48,448 nt of DNA from the NCBI GenBank assembly GCA_944381825.1, contig CALWMK010000006.1, positions 1-48,448 on the forward strand, in the 5' to 3' direction. Within the stretch, counting starts at the first letter, position 1. The number at the start of each line of letters is the position of its first letter. This document shows positions 33,519 to 42,286 of the stretch, piece after piece. The notes below the pieces were generated by a model that saw only the letters and a list, made by a program, of their open reading frames with translations, made no database searches and was not told where the DNA came from. The translations under genes and the position numbers were made by a program. Origin of the DNA: an uncultured Clostridia bacterium (GTDB lineage: Bacteria > Bacillota > Clostridia > Christensenellales > UBA1242).

Positions 33519-34012
33519 AAATAAATGATATAGTAACTTTAAAAAATTTAGATGCAAAATATAACAAACATAATTTATATAAAAATGTTAATGGTATAGT
33601 TTTAAAAGTTTTGCCTTACAACAAAAGCTTGATTCTATTTTTAAATGATAAAATTATTGGAGATTATGCCGTAGTGGAAGTTGACAATTATGATTTAAAA
33701 ATAGAAAAAGAACTGCCTATGAATTTTATTAGTGAACTTGAAAACTTAAAAAAGCTGAATGAAGAAAAACTATTAAAAAAGCAATCATTTGAAAAATTAT
33801 CTTTTAACGAATGTGATTATGTTGAAATGATTGTTGAAGAAAAAAGGTACGCCAAACAAGGTATTCATAAGGGAGATAGAGGAGTGGTTGCTATAGATTA
33901 TGCGGTAAATAACTCTATTCTTGTTGATTTTTCCGGAATAGACAAAGAAGGAAATTATTATGGAGATTGTATTACAGTTAAGGTTGATGATATTAAACTA
34001 ATAAATAAATGA
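33515..34012 (+). CDS. duplicated SH3-like domain protein, possible immunity protein
   Basis: This 165-residue protein has two copies of a small beta-barrel pattern, at about 1-60 (NDIVTLKNLDAKY..G.V...LILFL..VVEVD) and 93-165 (CDYVEMIVEEKRY..GDRGVV..ILVDF..ITVKVDDI), joined by a helical linker. It resembles DUF4926-type proteins encoded next to toxin-like genes. The ATG sits in an ATGA overlap with the broken upstream gene, with GGAGG at 33501-33505. It is therefore the intact partner of a dead gene, and immunity is an inference from position only. Confidence 0.6.
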   Translation: MKINDIVTLKNLDAKYNKHNLYKNVNGIVLKVLPYNKSLILFLNDKIIGDYAVVEVDNYDLKIEKELPMNFISELENLKKLNEEKLLKKQSFEKLSFNECDYVEMIVEEKRYAKQGIHKGDRGVVAIDYAVNNSILVDFSGIDKEGNYYGDCITVKVDDIKLINK

Positions 34013-34091
34013 CATTAATAAAGCACAAGCGGATACACTTTTTAAACTTGCGAAAACATTAGGATGTGATATTGAGGATTTGATGGAATAG
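34011..34091 (+). pseudogene. C-terminal remnant of XRE-like HTH gene
   Basis: Read from 34011 in frame, 26 codons spell AQADTLFKLAKTLGCDIEDL followed by ME and a stop. This is the usual C-terminal end of a small XRE-family helix-turn-helix protein. No start or recognition helix precedes it, so it is a truncated fossil. It is followed by a terminator at 34094. Confidence 0.6.
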
Positions 34092-34093
34092 TT

Positions 34094-34120
34094 AAAAAAA
34101 CAGCAATTGCTGTTTTTTTT
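34094..34120. terminator. palindromic terminator
   Basis: CAGCAATTGCTG flanked by A7 and T8 arms forms a symmetrical hairpin active in either direction. It closes the degenerate phage-like block. Confidence 0.8.
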
Positions 34121-34218
34121 AAATTGAAAATAAATATTATTGAAAGAGATTTATTTTTTAAGCTTACATAGTAAGAGTATTTTTATCATCTTGATTAAAT
34201 TGGTCACCAATTATTCTG

Positions 34219-34665
34219 TGGCTACTGGCGTTAAATGACCAAATTTATATGTTTGCAAAACAAAATCATAAAATGTTTCGATGTGCTGATAAGGTAGATG
34301 TGATAATAACTGATCCATCTTTACTATGCTCACTTTTATATAGTAAAAACTGTTTTTATAATCAAGAGTTGAGTAGTTTGGTTTTAAAAGTTTTTAATAG
34401 CTATAAAAATATGACATACTTGATTGAAAGAGTGAAGCCATACAATCCAGTTGGAAGATATTAGACACAACAACAAGCGGACGACCTTAAGTCGCCAATA
34501 CTTGAAATTTTGAATAAATATAATGTAAAATTTAAAATCAAGCAAGGAAGTTTAAATTGCTATGATGAAATTGTTGATGAAGTTTTACGAGCTTTAAATT
34601 ATTTAAAAAGCAAAGATAGAACTGTAACAAAAAATATTCAAAATGGCAATGAACTTGGCCAATAG
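34219..34665 (+). pseudogene. remnant of phage-type nucleotide kinase gene
   Basis: A 71-codon frame (34249-34464) reads CADKVDVIITDPSLLCSLLY and then ERVKPYNPVGRY before a TAG at 34462-34464. The same frame continues behind the stop with TQQQADDLKSPILEILNKYN to 34665. This is the pattern of small phage-encoded P-loop kinases (VDVIITDSPLL.., RVKPYNPxGRxQT). The stop replaces what looks like the conserved Gln, consistent with a CAG to TAG change. The N-terminal P-loop half is missing. The gene is dead. Confidence 0.6.
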
Positions 34666-34697
34666 ACACATTGAAATATTTATTCATATATATTGAT

Positions 34698-35753
34698 ATG
34701 AATAAAAAATATATAATTTCAAAAAATCTTTTTCATAATTTGAACTATATTAAAACAAAGACTAGTTCAAAAATTTGTGCTGTGGTCAAGGGTGATGCCT
34801 ATGGTCATGGAATGAGGGTGATAGCCAATCTTTTAAAAGATAGGGTGGATTTTTTTGCGGTCGCAAATTTAAGTGAAGCTGTTAACTTTAGGAGTTTTGA
34901 CAGCTCATCTAATCTACTAATTTTAGGACATTGTGACAATTATGAAATTGCAATTAAAAAAAATATTAGTGTTACAATTTCTAGTTTTGAGGAACTAAAA
35001 AATTGTGAGGATGTGGCAATAAACTTGGATCAAGTATGTCACATTCATTTGAAAATTGACTCTGGAATGAATAGAATTGGTATATGGAAAAAAAGGGAGT
35101 TTAAAAAATGCATAAAACTTCTCAAGACGTCTAATTATTTATTTTTTGAAGGTGTCTTCACACATTTTTGTTCGCTTAGAAGTGATGAGGACTATTTTAA
35201 AAAACAAAAACTTTTTTTTGATAAAATGCTTAGTTTGATTCCAAAAAGGTTTTCACCAATTATCCATGTTGGTGGCTCAAAAATTTTGGACTTCAACTTA
35301 AATTATCCCATGATGAGGGTGGGAATTTTTCTTTATGGTTACAATCATAGCAATTTAAAAAAAGTTATGTTTATAAATAGTGAGGTAATAAATGTTAAGC
35401 AAATTAAAAAGGGCGAACAAGTGGGATATAACTCTGCCTTTATAGCAGATAAACCAATGGATATTGCCACGCTTTCAATAGGATATTTTGATGGACTTAA
35501 TTATGATTTCAAGGGTAGGGTTATAAACAATAGTGTACCTTTTGATGAAAACATGAACAATCTTAAAAATACCCACTTTTTAAGTGTTTGCATGGATATG
35601 AGTATGATAGAAAATTATGGACAACATTTTAAATTGGGTGAAGAAGTTACAATTTTTAATGATGCTGAGATTTGGCAGGAAGCGGTAGGAGTAAATACCC
35701 ATGCAATATTAATTGAATTTTCAAAAATGCGAGGGAAGACAGTTGTCTTGTAA
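34698..35753 (+). CDS. alr: Alr, alanine racemase
   Basis: The 351-residue fold-type III PLP enzyme interconverts L- and D-alanine for peptidoglycan. The PLP lysine is about K31 in AVVKGDAYGHGM. DSGMNRIG (about 119-126) and VGGSK follow. The catalytic-Tyr region is VGYNSAF, then SIGYFDGLN, and near the end VCMDMSMIENY. A TTG at 34671 extends the frame by 9 residues, but ATG 34698 gives the usual N-terminus (MNKKYIISKNLFHNLNYI). No Shine-Dalgarno sequence precedes either start. It has no operon partner and follows degraded phage-like genes directly. Confidence 0.9.
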   Translation: MNKKYIISKNLFHNLNYIKTKTSSKICAVVKGDAYGHGMRVIANLLKDRVDFFAVANLSEAVNFRSFDSSSNLLILGHCDNYEIAIKKNISVTISSFEELKNCEDVAINLDQVCHIHLKIDSGMNRIGIWKKREFKKCIKLLKTSNYLFFEGVFTHFCSLRSDEDYFKKQKLFFDKMLSLIPKRFSPIIHVGGSKILDFNLNYPMMRVGIFLYGYNHSNLKKVMFINSEVINVKQIKKGEQVGYNSAFIADKPMDIATLSIGYFDGLNYDFKGRVINNSVPFDENMNNLKNTHFLSVCMDMSMIENYGQHFKLGEEVTIFNDAEIWQEAVGVNTHAILIEFSKMRGKTVVL

Positions 35754-36136
35754 TTCCAATAGAATGTATATTAATTCATAGTATTGCATAATTATTCACT
35801 TGAATTAAAAATAATAAATTTTAAATAATACAACTTTTATTAACATTCCCATATAGCAAAACTAGTTTTGCTTTATATTTCAAAACCCTATATATCCTAG
35901 CTAAAATTTTTTCATCTGTGTCAAACACGTTGATGTCTACCGACACTTATACTCTGTTTTTAAGGAACACTATTTTAGGCTGTTTAAAATATTCTAAAAT
36001 GATGATTATAAATTAAAGTATATTTGCTCTAATAAGTGATATACAAGAAAGTATGTAAGAAAATATACAAGATAATTGACTTTTAAGGAGTTTGTGTTAA
36101 CAAACATGTTTTATGAGTGAAACGAATAAAGCATCA
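35754..36136. other. 383-base intergenic region, no gene seen
   Basis: This stretch lies between alr and the end of the cysteine desulfurase gene. It holds a 16-bp perfect palindrome (GCAAAACTAGTTTTGC, 35856-35871) and several weaker inverted repeats. No frame of useful length, tRNA or recognisable RNA is visible. The region is very AT-rich and may be the remains of lost genes. Confidence 0.6.
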
Positions 36137-37285
36137 TCACATAGATTGGCTGTTTTCTTTTGCTATTTTTTTTATAGCTTTAATTATGGAAATTATTTCG
36201 CTAAAAGTATTGAAATAAGAAAGTGAAATTCTAACAACACCGGTTTGCAAAGTGCCCATGTATTTATGTTTTAATGGTGCACAATGTAAGCCACTACGGG
36301 TATAGATTGCAAACCTATCATTTAATATTTGGCTAACTGTTTCGGATTCCATGCCTTCAATATTAAATGCCAATACACCATGTGAATTGTTTGGATGGGT
36401 GTAGACAATAACATTTGGTATTTTCCTTAATTCAAAATTTAGATAGGTTGTCAAATCTTCAAGTTTGTTACAAATGGCATTATAGTTTTCATTTACAAAG
36501 TCAATCCCAGCACCAAGACCTAAAATATTAGGGGTGGCAACAGTTCCACTTTCAAAACATTCTGGTGGATTTAGAGGTTGGTCGGTGCTAAAAGAGTCGG
36601 TTCCTGTCCCTCCAAACTTTATAGGATTAAGTTTAACTCTTTGACTGAATGCTAAAACTCCAATTCCTTGTGGAGCATAAAGGCCTTTGTGTGGAGCAAG
36701 GGCAAGAAGGTCTATATTTGATTTTCGCATAGACAATCTTGTATGACCACAACTCTGTGCGCCATCAACTAAAAATAAAATACATTTTGATGCGCAAAGT
36801 TCGCCGATTTCATCAATTTCAGCAATCATTCCATCAACATTAGAAATGTGATTTATACAAATTAAATAAGTATTATTTTTAATATGTTTTTCTATGTCAG
36901 CTTTTGTTAATTTTTCATTATTTTCTGGATTAGCAATACTAAGTTCAATTATGCCTTGTTTTTGAAGATGATATAGTGGTCTTAAAACCGAGTTATGGTC
37001 ATTACTTGTGGCTATAACATGTCCGCCTTTTTGTGCAGTTCCTAAAATTGCAAGGTTTAAAGCCTCTGTACATCCTGATGTAAAAATAACATTACTAACT
37101 TTTGGTGCTTCTATAAGGTTTTTAACTTTTTCTCTTACATTTGAAATTGCAATTGCTGTGTCAATTGCAAGGTTATGTCCAGCTCTGCCCGGGTTGGCGC
37201 TAAATTTAGTTAATCCATCATTTACAGCTTTTATAACATTTTTAGGTTTTATGTGCGTTGTCGCACTATTGTCTGCATATATCAT
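36137..37285 (-). CDS. class V aminotransferase-type cysteine desulfurase
   Basis: The 382-residue PLP enzyme is of the cysteine desulfurase type (TIGR01977-like group). MIYADNSATTHIKP opens the protein. SGCTEALNLAI (about 69-79) and NDHNSVLRPLYHL (about 94-106) are cofactor regions; the PLP lysine is in LAPHKGLYAPQGIG. The active-site Cys is in RSGLHCAPL, near the C-terminus. It would release sulfur (or selenium) from cysteine. AGAGGA precedes the ATG. It is divergent from the DUF3343 gene, with which this subgroup is often neighbour, suggesting sulfur or selenium delivery rather than Fe-S assembly. Confidence 0.88.
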   Translation of the reverse strand: MIYADNSATTHIKPKNVIKAVNDGLTKFSANPGRAGHNLAIDTAIAISNVREKVKNLIEAPKVSNVIFTSGCTEALNLAILGTAQKGGHVIATSNDHNSVLRPLYHLQKQGIIELSIANPENNEKLTKADIEKHIKNNTYLICINHISNVDGMIAEIDEIGELCASKCILFLVDGAQSCGHTRLSMRKSNIDLLALAPHKGLYAPQGIGVLAFSQRVKLNPIKFGGTGTDSFSTDQPLNPPECFESGTVATPNILGLGAGIDFVNENYNAICNKLEDLTTYLNFELRKIPNVIVYTHPNNSHGVLAFNIEGMESETVSQILNDRFAIYTRSGLHCAPLKHKYMGTLQTGVVRISLSYFNTFSEIISIIKAIKKIAKENSQSM

Positions 37286-37312
37286 TTTTTCCTCTTTAAC
37301 TTTTTTACTTAT

Positions 37313-37330
37313 ATTTCAATATAGTGAAAT
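37313..37330. promoter_or_regulatory. inverted repeat in divergent promoter region
   Basis: ATTTCA-N6-TGAAAT sits in the 85-base gap between two divergent genes. It overlaps -10-like sequences on both strands (TATAGT forward, TATATT reverse), so it could be a shared operator for a dimeric regulator. Confidence 0.4.
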
Positions 37331-37370
37331 GGAGCATATTTTGTGAATCGCCATGCAAAGGAGGAAAGAT

Positions 37371-37589
37371 ATGCAATATTATATAGCTGTTTTTAGAGCA
37401 AGAAGCGAAACAATTACTTTTGCAGGTTTGTTACGCTCTTATTGTCCTGCTCAAGTAATAAACACTCCAAGAACTATTAATGTTTCTTGTGGAATTTCTG
37501 TGAAATTTAGTGCTAGCAACATACAATTTGCTAAGGAAATATTGTCGAGAAGAAGATTTGACACTTTTGTAGGTTTGTTCCAAATTTAG
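37371..37589 (+). CDS. DUF3343, putative Se/S carrier-like protein
   Basis: This 72-residue protein begins MQYYIAVFRARSETITFAGLL and carries the conserved block INTPRTINVSCGISVKFS (about 37-54) with its single invariant Cys. This is the DUF3343 family, proposed as a small thiol carrier near cysteine desulfurases and selenium genes. GGAGG lies 6 bases before ATG 37371; an earlier ATG at 37353 lacks a site. Divergent pairing with the cysteine desulfurase supports a sulfur/selenium relay, but no substrate is known. Confidence 0.85.
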   Translation: MQYYIAVFRARSETITFAGLLRSYCPAQVINTPRTINVSCGISVKFSASNIQFAKEILSRRRFDTFVGLFQI

Positions 37590-37617
37590 ACAAAAAAGAT
37601 AAAAAATATAAAAATAC

Positions 37618-37646
37618 TAGACAAAATTGGCTACATGTTGTATTCT
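37618..37646 (+). promoter_or_regulatory. promoter of nrdR
   Basis: TAGACA (37618-37623), 17 bases, TATTCT (37641-37646), followed by AGAGG and the nrdR ATG. TAGACA is the same -35 variant as at efp. Confidence 0.5.
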
Positions 37647-37666
37647 TAAAAAAAAGAGGTAACGAT

Positions 37667-38110
37667 ATGAAATGTCCATTTTGTTCTTATGAAAACAGCA
37701 AAGTTTTAGATTCTAGAGCTGTAAATTCTAATATTAGAAGAAGGAGAGAATGTCTTGCTTGTAGAAAACGATTTACCACATATGAAACTGTTGAAACAAC
37801 ACCTATTTTAGTTGTCAAAAATGATGGAAGCAGACAACCTTTTGACCCTACAAAAATAAAAAAAGGAATTATTAAAGCTTGTGAGAAGCGTCCAGTTTCT
37901 TTAAGCCAAATAGATGGCATTGTTTCAGAAATCGAAAAAGAAATTCAAAACAATTTGTCGGGTGAAGTTCGTTCTGCTGTTATTGGTGAACTTGTAATGG
38001 AAAAATTAAAAGAAATAGATGAAATTTCTTACATTCGTTTTGCATCCGTATATAGACAATTTAAAGATGCAAGTTCTTTTGTTAATTTTGTTAATAGTTT
38101 TAAAGCTTAA
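37667..38110 (+). CDS. nrdR: NrdR, ribonucleotide reductase repressor
   Basis: The 147-residue repressor senses ATP/dATP and binds NrdR boxes ahead of ribonucleotide reductase genes. The zinc ribbon uses C3, C6, C31 and C34 (MKCPFC.., CLACRKRF), with the typical VLDSRAVNSNIRRRREC between. The ATP-cone follows (about 46-136), containing VVKNDGSRQPFDPTKIKKGI and IRFASVYRQF. AGAGGT lies 7 bases upstream of the ATG. No reductase gene is in the window. A terminator follows at 38189. Confidence 0.96.
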   Translation: MKCPFCSYENSKVLDSRAVNSNIRRRRECLACRKRFTTYETVETTPILVVKNDGSRQPFDPTKIKKGIIKACEKRPVSLSQIDGIVSEIEKEIQNNLSGEVRSAVIGELVMEKLKEIDEISYIRFASVYRQFKDASSFVNFVNSFKA

Positions 38111-38188
38111 AAATTTTATTTGAATGATTTTGTTAATAGAACTTTAGAATTTGCTAACAATCGAAAGGTTAAATTTTTGATATTTTAA

Positions 38189-38217
38189 TATCCAACCCGA
38201 AAGGTTGGGTATTTTTA
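38189..38217 (+). terminator. rho-independent terminator
   Basis: CCAACC-CGAAA-GGTTGG extended by flanking wobble pairs and followed by a T-rich run. It ends nrdR. Confidence 0.75.
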
Positions 38218-38306
38218 TTTAATTTTAATTACAGGCAATAAAAAAAGCTTTTTATAGACTTTGAATTTTAATTGTCAAACAAATTAGTTGGATTATTAAA
38301 AGCTGA

Positions 38307-38336
38307 TTAACAAATATTTTCTTTAATGAGTATTAT
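38307..38336 (+). promoter_or_regulatory. promoter of hydrolase-murF unit
   Basis: TTAACA (38307-38312), 18 bases, TATTAT (38331-38336). The ATG at 38344 is 7 bases further and has no ribosome site. Confidence 0.5.
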
Positions 38337-38343
38337 TAAATAA

Positions 38344-39063
38344 ATGTACTTTACATATGAAGGAATAAAAATTTACTATAAAAAAAATGGCAGAGGTAAA
38401 AAATCTCTTGTTTTTTTACATGGTTGGGGCGCTGAACATAGTTGTTTTTTACCATATAAAGACTGTTTTGAAAATAATTACAATTGTCTTTTAATAGATT
38501 TTCCGCCATTTGGGAAAAGTCAAGAGCCAAAAACAGTTTGGGGAGTGGAAGAATATGCAAAAATGCTAAAAGCGATTGTTGATATTTTGAAATTAAAAGA
38601 AATAATAATTATTGCCCATTCTTTTGGTTGTAGAGTTGCAATTAAATTTTCTAGTTGCTATACTAAGTTAGTAAAGGCTTTAATATTAATAGGTGCAGCT
38701 GGATGCAAACCAAGAAGAGGATTAAATTATCATTTTAAGGTATTAAAATACAAGCTTTCAAAAAACAAAAATTCCTTGGCTGGTTCAGCTGATTATGTTG
38801 CTCTCAGTCCACATATGCGTAAATGTTTTATCAAGATTGTGAATACCTTTCAAGAACCAGAAATGAAAGCACTTGCTTTGCCGACCTTATTGATTTTTGG
38901 TGAAAAAGACCGTGATACACCCTTATATATGGCAAAACGCATGAAAAAATTTATTAAAAATTCAAAGCTTGTAGTAATTAAAAATGCTTCGCACTTTTGT
39001 TTTATTGAAAAGTTTGATTTGGTTTTTGACAACATTTGCAGTTTTTTAAAGGAATGTGAATAA
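38344..39063 (+). CDS. alpha/beta hydrolase
   Basis: The 239-residue serine hydrolase of the alpha/beta fold has an oxyanion loop HGWGAEHSCF (about 26-35). The nucleophile elbow is AHSFGCR with Ser at about 95, the acid is Asp in FGEKDRDTP (about 197), and the His is in NASHFCF (about 223). It has no signal peptide and a compact cap (about 120-170). Its substrate is unknown. It joins the MurF-like gene by a TAATG overlap, so a role near peptidoglycan or lipid II metabolism is plausible. It has no Shine-Dalgarno sequence, and the promoter suggests leaderless initiation. Confidence 0.88.
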   Translation: MYFTYEGIKIYYKKNGRGKKSLVFLHGWGAEHSCFLPYKDCFENNYNCLLIDFPPFGKSQEPKTVWGVEEYAKMLKAIVDILKLKEIIIIAHSFGCRVAIKFSSCYTKLVKALILIGAAGCKPRRGLNYHFKVLKYKLSKNKNSLAGSADYVALSPHMRKCFIKIVNTFQEPEMKALALPTLLIFGEKDRDTPLYMAKRMKKFIKNSKLVVIKNASHFCFIEKFDLVFDNICSFLKECE

Positions 39064-40697
39064 TGGAATTTTTTGAAACTTCAAATATACATTTATATAT
39101 TGCGATATTTCTTTCAATCATCAATGGAGGACTGCTCTGTTTTTTGAGTAGTAAATTTTTGCAAGTTTATCAACAAGCTGGCTACCATATAAAAGGTTAC
39201 AATGCATGGATGAGAGGTACTAGATATAAATATCTTTCTAGACTTTTTATTTTGTCACTTCTTAGTATTTCATGTGCTTTAGTTACAAATGCGCTGTTTG
39301 ATGTATATCATTCAGAAGCAATTTATTCTTATTTGGGCTTAATATTTTACTTTTATTTTTCCTTTTCATTCATAATGAACCTTATTAAGGAGCCAAATAA
39401 AACACCACTTGTTAAAACAAAAAGAATTGGAAGAACAATAGCTATTATGTTTATTTTATATGCGGCTTTAACATTTTGCTTAATTGCGCTTTCAACTGAG
39501 TTTTTTAAACTGTTAAGATTTGGGGTTATCACTATTACACCTATTCTTGTTCCTTTTGTGGTTATTTTAGCTTTTTGGATATTGACTCCATTTGAATTAT
39601 TAGTTAACCATTATTATATTTCTAAAGCAAAAAGAAAGTTGAAAAAACTTCCTAATTTGATTAGAATAGGAATTACTGGAAGTTATGCAAAAACTACTAA
39701 TAAGTTTATCTTACAACAAATGCTTTCACAAAAATATAAAACTATTGCCAGTCCTCATAGTTTTAATACTCCTCTTGGTTTAACTCGTGTTATTTTGCAA
39801 CAAATTGATGAAGACGATGAAATTTTCATTGCTGAAATGGGCGCAAAGAGAAGGGGAGAAATCGATGAACTTTGCAAGTTGGTTGGTCCTAATCATGGGT
39901 TAATTACAGGAATTGGAAATCAACATTTAGAAACTTTTAAAACAATTGAAGCGATTAGTCAAACCAAATTTGAACTTGCAAAAAGCATATCAAATGGATA
40001 TGTTGTTTTTAATGGCGACAGTAAACCGAATTTAGAACTTTATGAAAAATATGAAAATCCAAATAAATTAATTTCATATGGCAACGATGAAAGAGGCTTT
40101 GCATATTGTACCGATATTGAAGCTAATAAAAATGGGCTTAAGTTCAAGTTGGTCATAGACGGAAAGTCTGTTAATTGTCAAACAAAACTATTAGGAAAAT
40201 TTAATTTACAAAATATTGCACTGTGTTCTTCTTTGGCTTATAAACTAGGAGTGAGTTTAAAGCAAATTAAAAAAGCTATAAAAGATTTAAAGCCTGTGGC
40301 TCATAGAATGGAACTAATTAATGGTGAAAATTGTTTGATAATTGATGATAGTTTTAATGCAAGTGTCGAAGGATGTGATGCTGCGCTTGAAACGCTTTCG
40401 CTTTTTACAGATATGAAGAAAGTTGTTATAACACCAGGAATTGTTGAAATGGGGAAATACGAAACCGAAGTCAACAAAAATTTGGGTGTTAAAATAGCAA
40501 AAGTTTGCGATTATGCAATTATTGTGAACGAAGTCAATGCTCAGGCTTTGAAGTCTGGTTTAGAAGAAGGGGGATTTAAAGAGGAAAACTTGTTCATAGT
40601 TGACAATCTTGAAGACGCAAAAAAAAGTTTTGCTTCTTTACAGTTAGAAAACTGTGTTGTTCTCTTTGAAAATGATTTGCCAGATTTATTTGTTTGA
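39063..40697 (+). CDS. membrane-anchored MurF-like Mur ligase
   Basis: This 544-residue protein has an N-terminal membrane domain with four to five helices (about 10-30, 61-78, 87-107, 125-147, 155-180) followed by a Mur ligase. MurF-like motifs include IAEMGAKRRGEIDEL, ITGIGNQHLETF and LIIDDSFNAS. MurF adds D-Ala-D-Ala to UDP-MurNAc-tripeptide; membrane-linked relatives occur in Clostridia and Actinobacteria. The P-loop reads GITGSYAKTT (about 207-216), with Ala where Mur ligases usually have Gly before the Lys. It may be the main MurF or a specialised paralogue. It is coupled to the upstream hydrolase. Confidence 0.85.
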   Translation: MEFFETSNIHLYIAIFLSIINGGLLCFLSSKFLQVYQQAGYHIKGYNAWMRGTRYKYLSRLFILSLLSISCALVTNALFDVYHSEAIYSYLGLIFYFYFSFSFIMNLIKEPNKTPLVKTKRIGRTIAIMFILYAALTFCLIALSTEFFKLLRFGVITITPILVPFVVILAFWILTPFELLVNHYYISKAKRKLKKLPNLIRIGITGSYAKTTNKFILQQMLSQKYKTIASPHSFNTPLGLTRVILQQIDEDDEIFIAEMGAKRRGEIDELCKLVGPNHGLITGIGNQHLETFKTIEAISQTKFELAKSISNGYVVFNGDSKPNLELYEKYENPNKLISYGNDERGFAYCTDIEANKNGLKFKLVIDGKSVNCQTKLLGKFNLQNIALCSSLAYKLGVSLKQIKKAIKDLKPVAHRMELINGENCLIIDDSFNASVEGCDAALETLSLFTDMKKVVITPGIVEMGKYETEVNKNLGVKIAKVCDYAIIVNEVNAQALKSGLEEGGFKEENLFIVDNLEDAKKSFASLQLENCVVLFENDLPDLFV

Positions 40698-40792
40698 TGT
40701 AAAACACCTAAACCATATTATATGCTCCAACATAATTTTAACATATTAAAACAGATGGGTTAAAAAGAGGTAAAAAGGTTAAAAATTTTATT

Positions 40793-42175
40793 ATGATTTA
40801 CCTTCTTTTACTTTTTTTGTTGTTTGTTATAAAAATAGCCTTTTTTGACAAAAAAAATTTAATATTAAAAACAAAAAATCATTATGTTTTAAATATATTT
40901 TGCCAGAGAATTTTTTTTTCTAAGAAAAACATATTATTTTATTCCGAATCAAAAGAATATTTAAAAAATTATGGTTTTAAAAAAGCAAAAATTTTAGATG
41001 ATATCTTATTAAAAGCAAGGATTAATTACATTAATTTAGAAGTTTTAGAATTTGATAAACCAACTTATTTTGTTGGAAAACATGAAATGAATTATTTAAA
41101 AGAAGTCATTTATGCAAAACAAATTGAAAATCTTATTCTTTATACAGATTTAAAGATAAATAATGATGAAATAATATGTTGTAAAACTAAAGATGAAATT
41201 AATAAACTGAATCTTTTAAATTTAAATAAAACAATAGAAAACATTGAATTATTTGAATGTGATTGTGAATTGTATTTTAATCAAAAATTAACAAAATCAA
41301 CAGAATATGGCAGCTGTTATTTTTTAGAAAAATTTGAAAATAAAAACATTTTAATACTAAAATATAATTTTATATTAAATTATAAAGTTATATTTATAAA
41401 AATATTTAATAAAAATGAACATAATAATGACATTTCAATAAATTATTTTTATAATTTAGAACACCAAAAATATAATTATTTTATCTTTAAAGTTGAAAAT
41501 AACTTTATAAGTTATAAAAATTCAATTAACAGGATAGTTAGCTATTTAAACTATAATGTGAAATTTGATTCTTGTTTTTTTAGTAAAATAAAAAGTTTAA
41601 AATTATCTAACAAACCATGCTTAAACCTTTGTTACAATTTTAGCTTATTACCTAAAGAAAATAAAAATATAGTATTATGCAATGCAGATTGTGTCTGTGA
41701 TTTGACAAATGTCAAAATAGAATTTTTATATGCAAATGCAATAAAAAAGAAAACAGAGTTTTTTGCATTTAATTTTATTTTTGTCGATAATGAACTTCAA
41801 ACATTATTTGAAAAAGCCTTTATTCAAGCCCAAGAGGATTATTTATTTGGTGTGAGTGCAAAAAGTTTAAAATTTAAATTTAAGGAACTTATTTCATCTT
41901 ATAAAAATAATTTTATTACAGCTTTAGACTTTTATTATAATCTGGTTCAAAACACAATTTCTAACAATAAAAATGGTTATGAAATAAATAGCGATTTTAT
42001 TCCATGTGATTTTTCAATTTTATTTTCATTTTGCAAAAAAACAAAGCAAATTCAAATAAAAAAATATTGCAAATCAACAGCAATTATTATTAACGGTATT
42101 AGGTTTTTTTCTTCAAAACACATCAGCTTTGAAAGTCTTGCTTTACATGACTATTTTTTATTAGAAACTAGTTAA
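40793..42175 (+). CDS. 460-residue orphan protein with N-terminal anchor
   Basis: One hydrophobic helix (about 2-17) is followed by a long soluble part that is extremely rich in Asn, Lys, Ile, Phe and Tyr. No repeated motif, catalytic signature or known domain is evident to me. Cys residues are frequent (more than 15), for instance CDCELYF and CNADCVCDL. Composition is more AT-driven than in its neighbours, suggesting fast evolution. It lies 95 bases after murF and before rarA. A cell-surface or membrane-attached role is possible, but no function can be assigned. No Shine-Dalgarno sequence precedes the ATG. Confidence 0.6.
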   Translation: MIYLLLLFLLFVIKIAFFDKKNLILKTKNHYVLNIFCQRIFFSKKNILFYSESKEYLKNYGFKKAKILDDILLKARINYINLEVLEFDKPTYFVGKHEMNYLKEVIYAKQIENLILYTDLKINNDEIICCKTKDEINKLNLLNLNKTIENIELFECDCELYFNQKLTKSTEYGSCYFLEKFENKNILILKYNFILNYKVIFIKIFNKNEHNNDISINYFYNLEHQKYNYFIFKVENNFISYKNSINRIVSYLNYNVKFDSCFFSKIKSLKLSNKPCLNLCYNFSLLPKENKNIVLCNADCVCDLTNVKIEFLYANAIKKKTEFFAFNFIFVDNELQTLFEKAFIQAQEDYLFGVSAKSLKFKFKELISSYKNNFITALDFYYNLVQNTISNNKNGYEINSDFIPCDFSILFSFCKKTKQIQIKKYCKSTAIIINGIRFFSSKHISFESLALHDYFLLETS

Positions 42176-42286
42176 AGTTAAAAAGTTTTATAAGGCTTTA
42201 TTGATGATAAACTTGAAAGTTAAAAACTTTAAACAAAATTGTTTAAGAATTAAAATATAAAAGTAGTTCAGTTGTCAATTAATAGT

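Noticed and set aside
34671-34697. TTG start for alr at 34671
   Set aside because: It adds residues not typical of the family and has no ribosome site; the ATG at 34698 matches the normal N-terminus.
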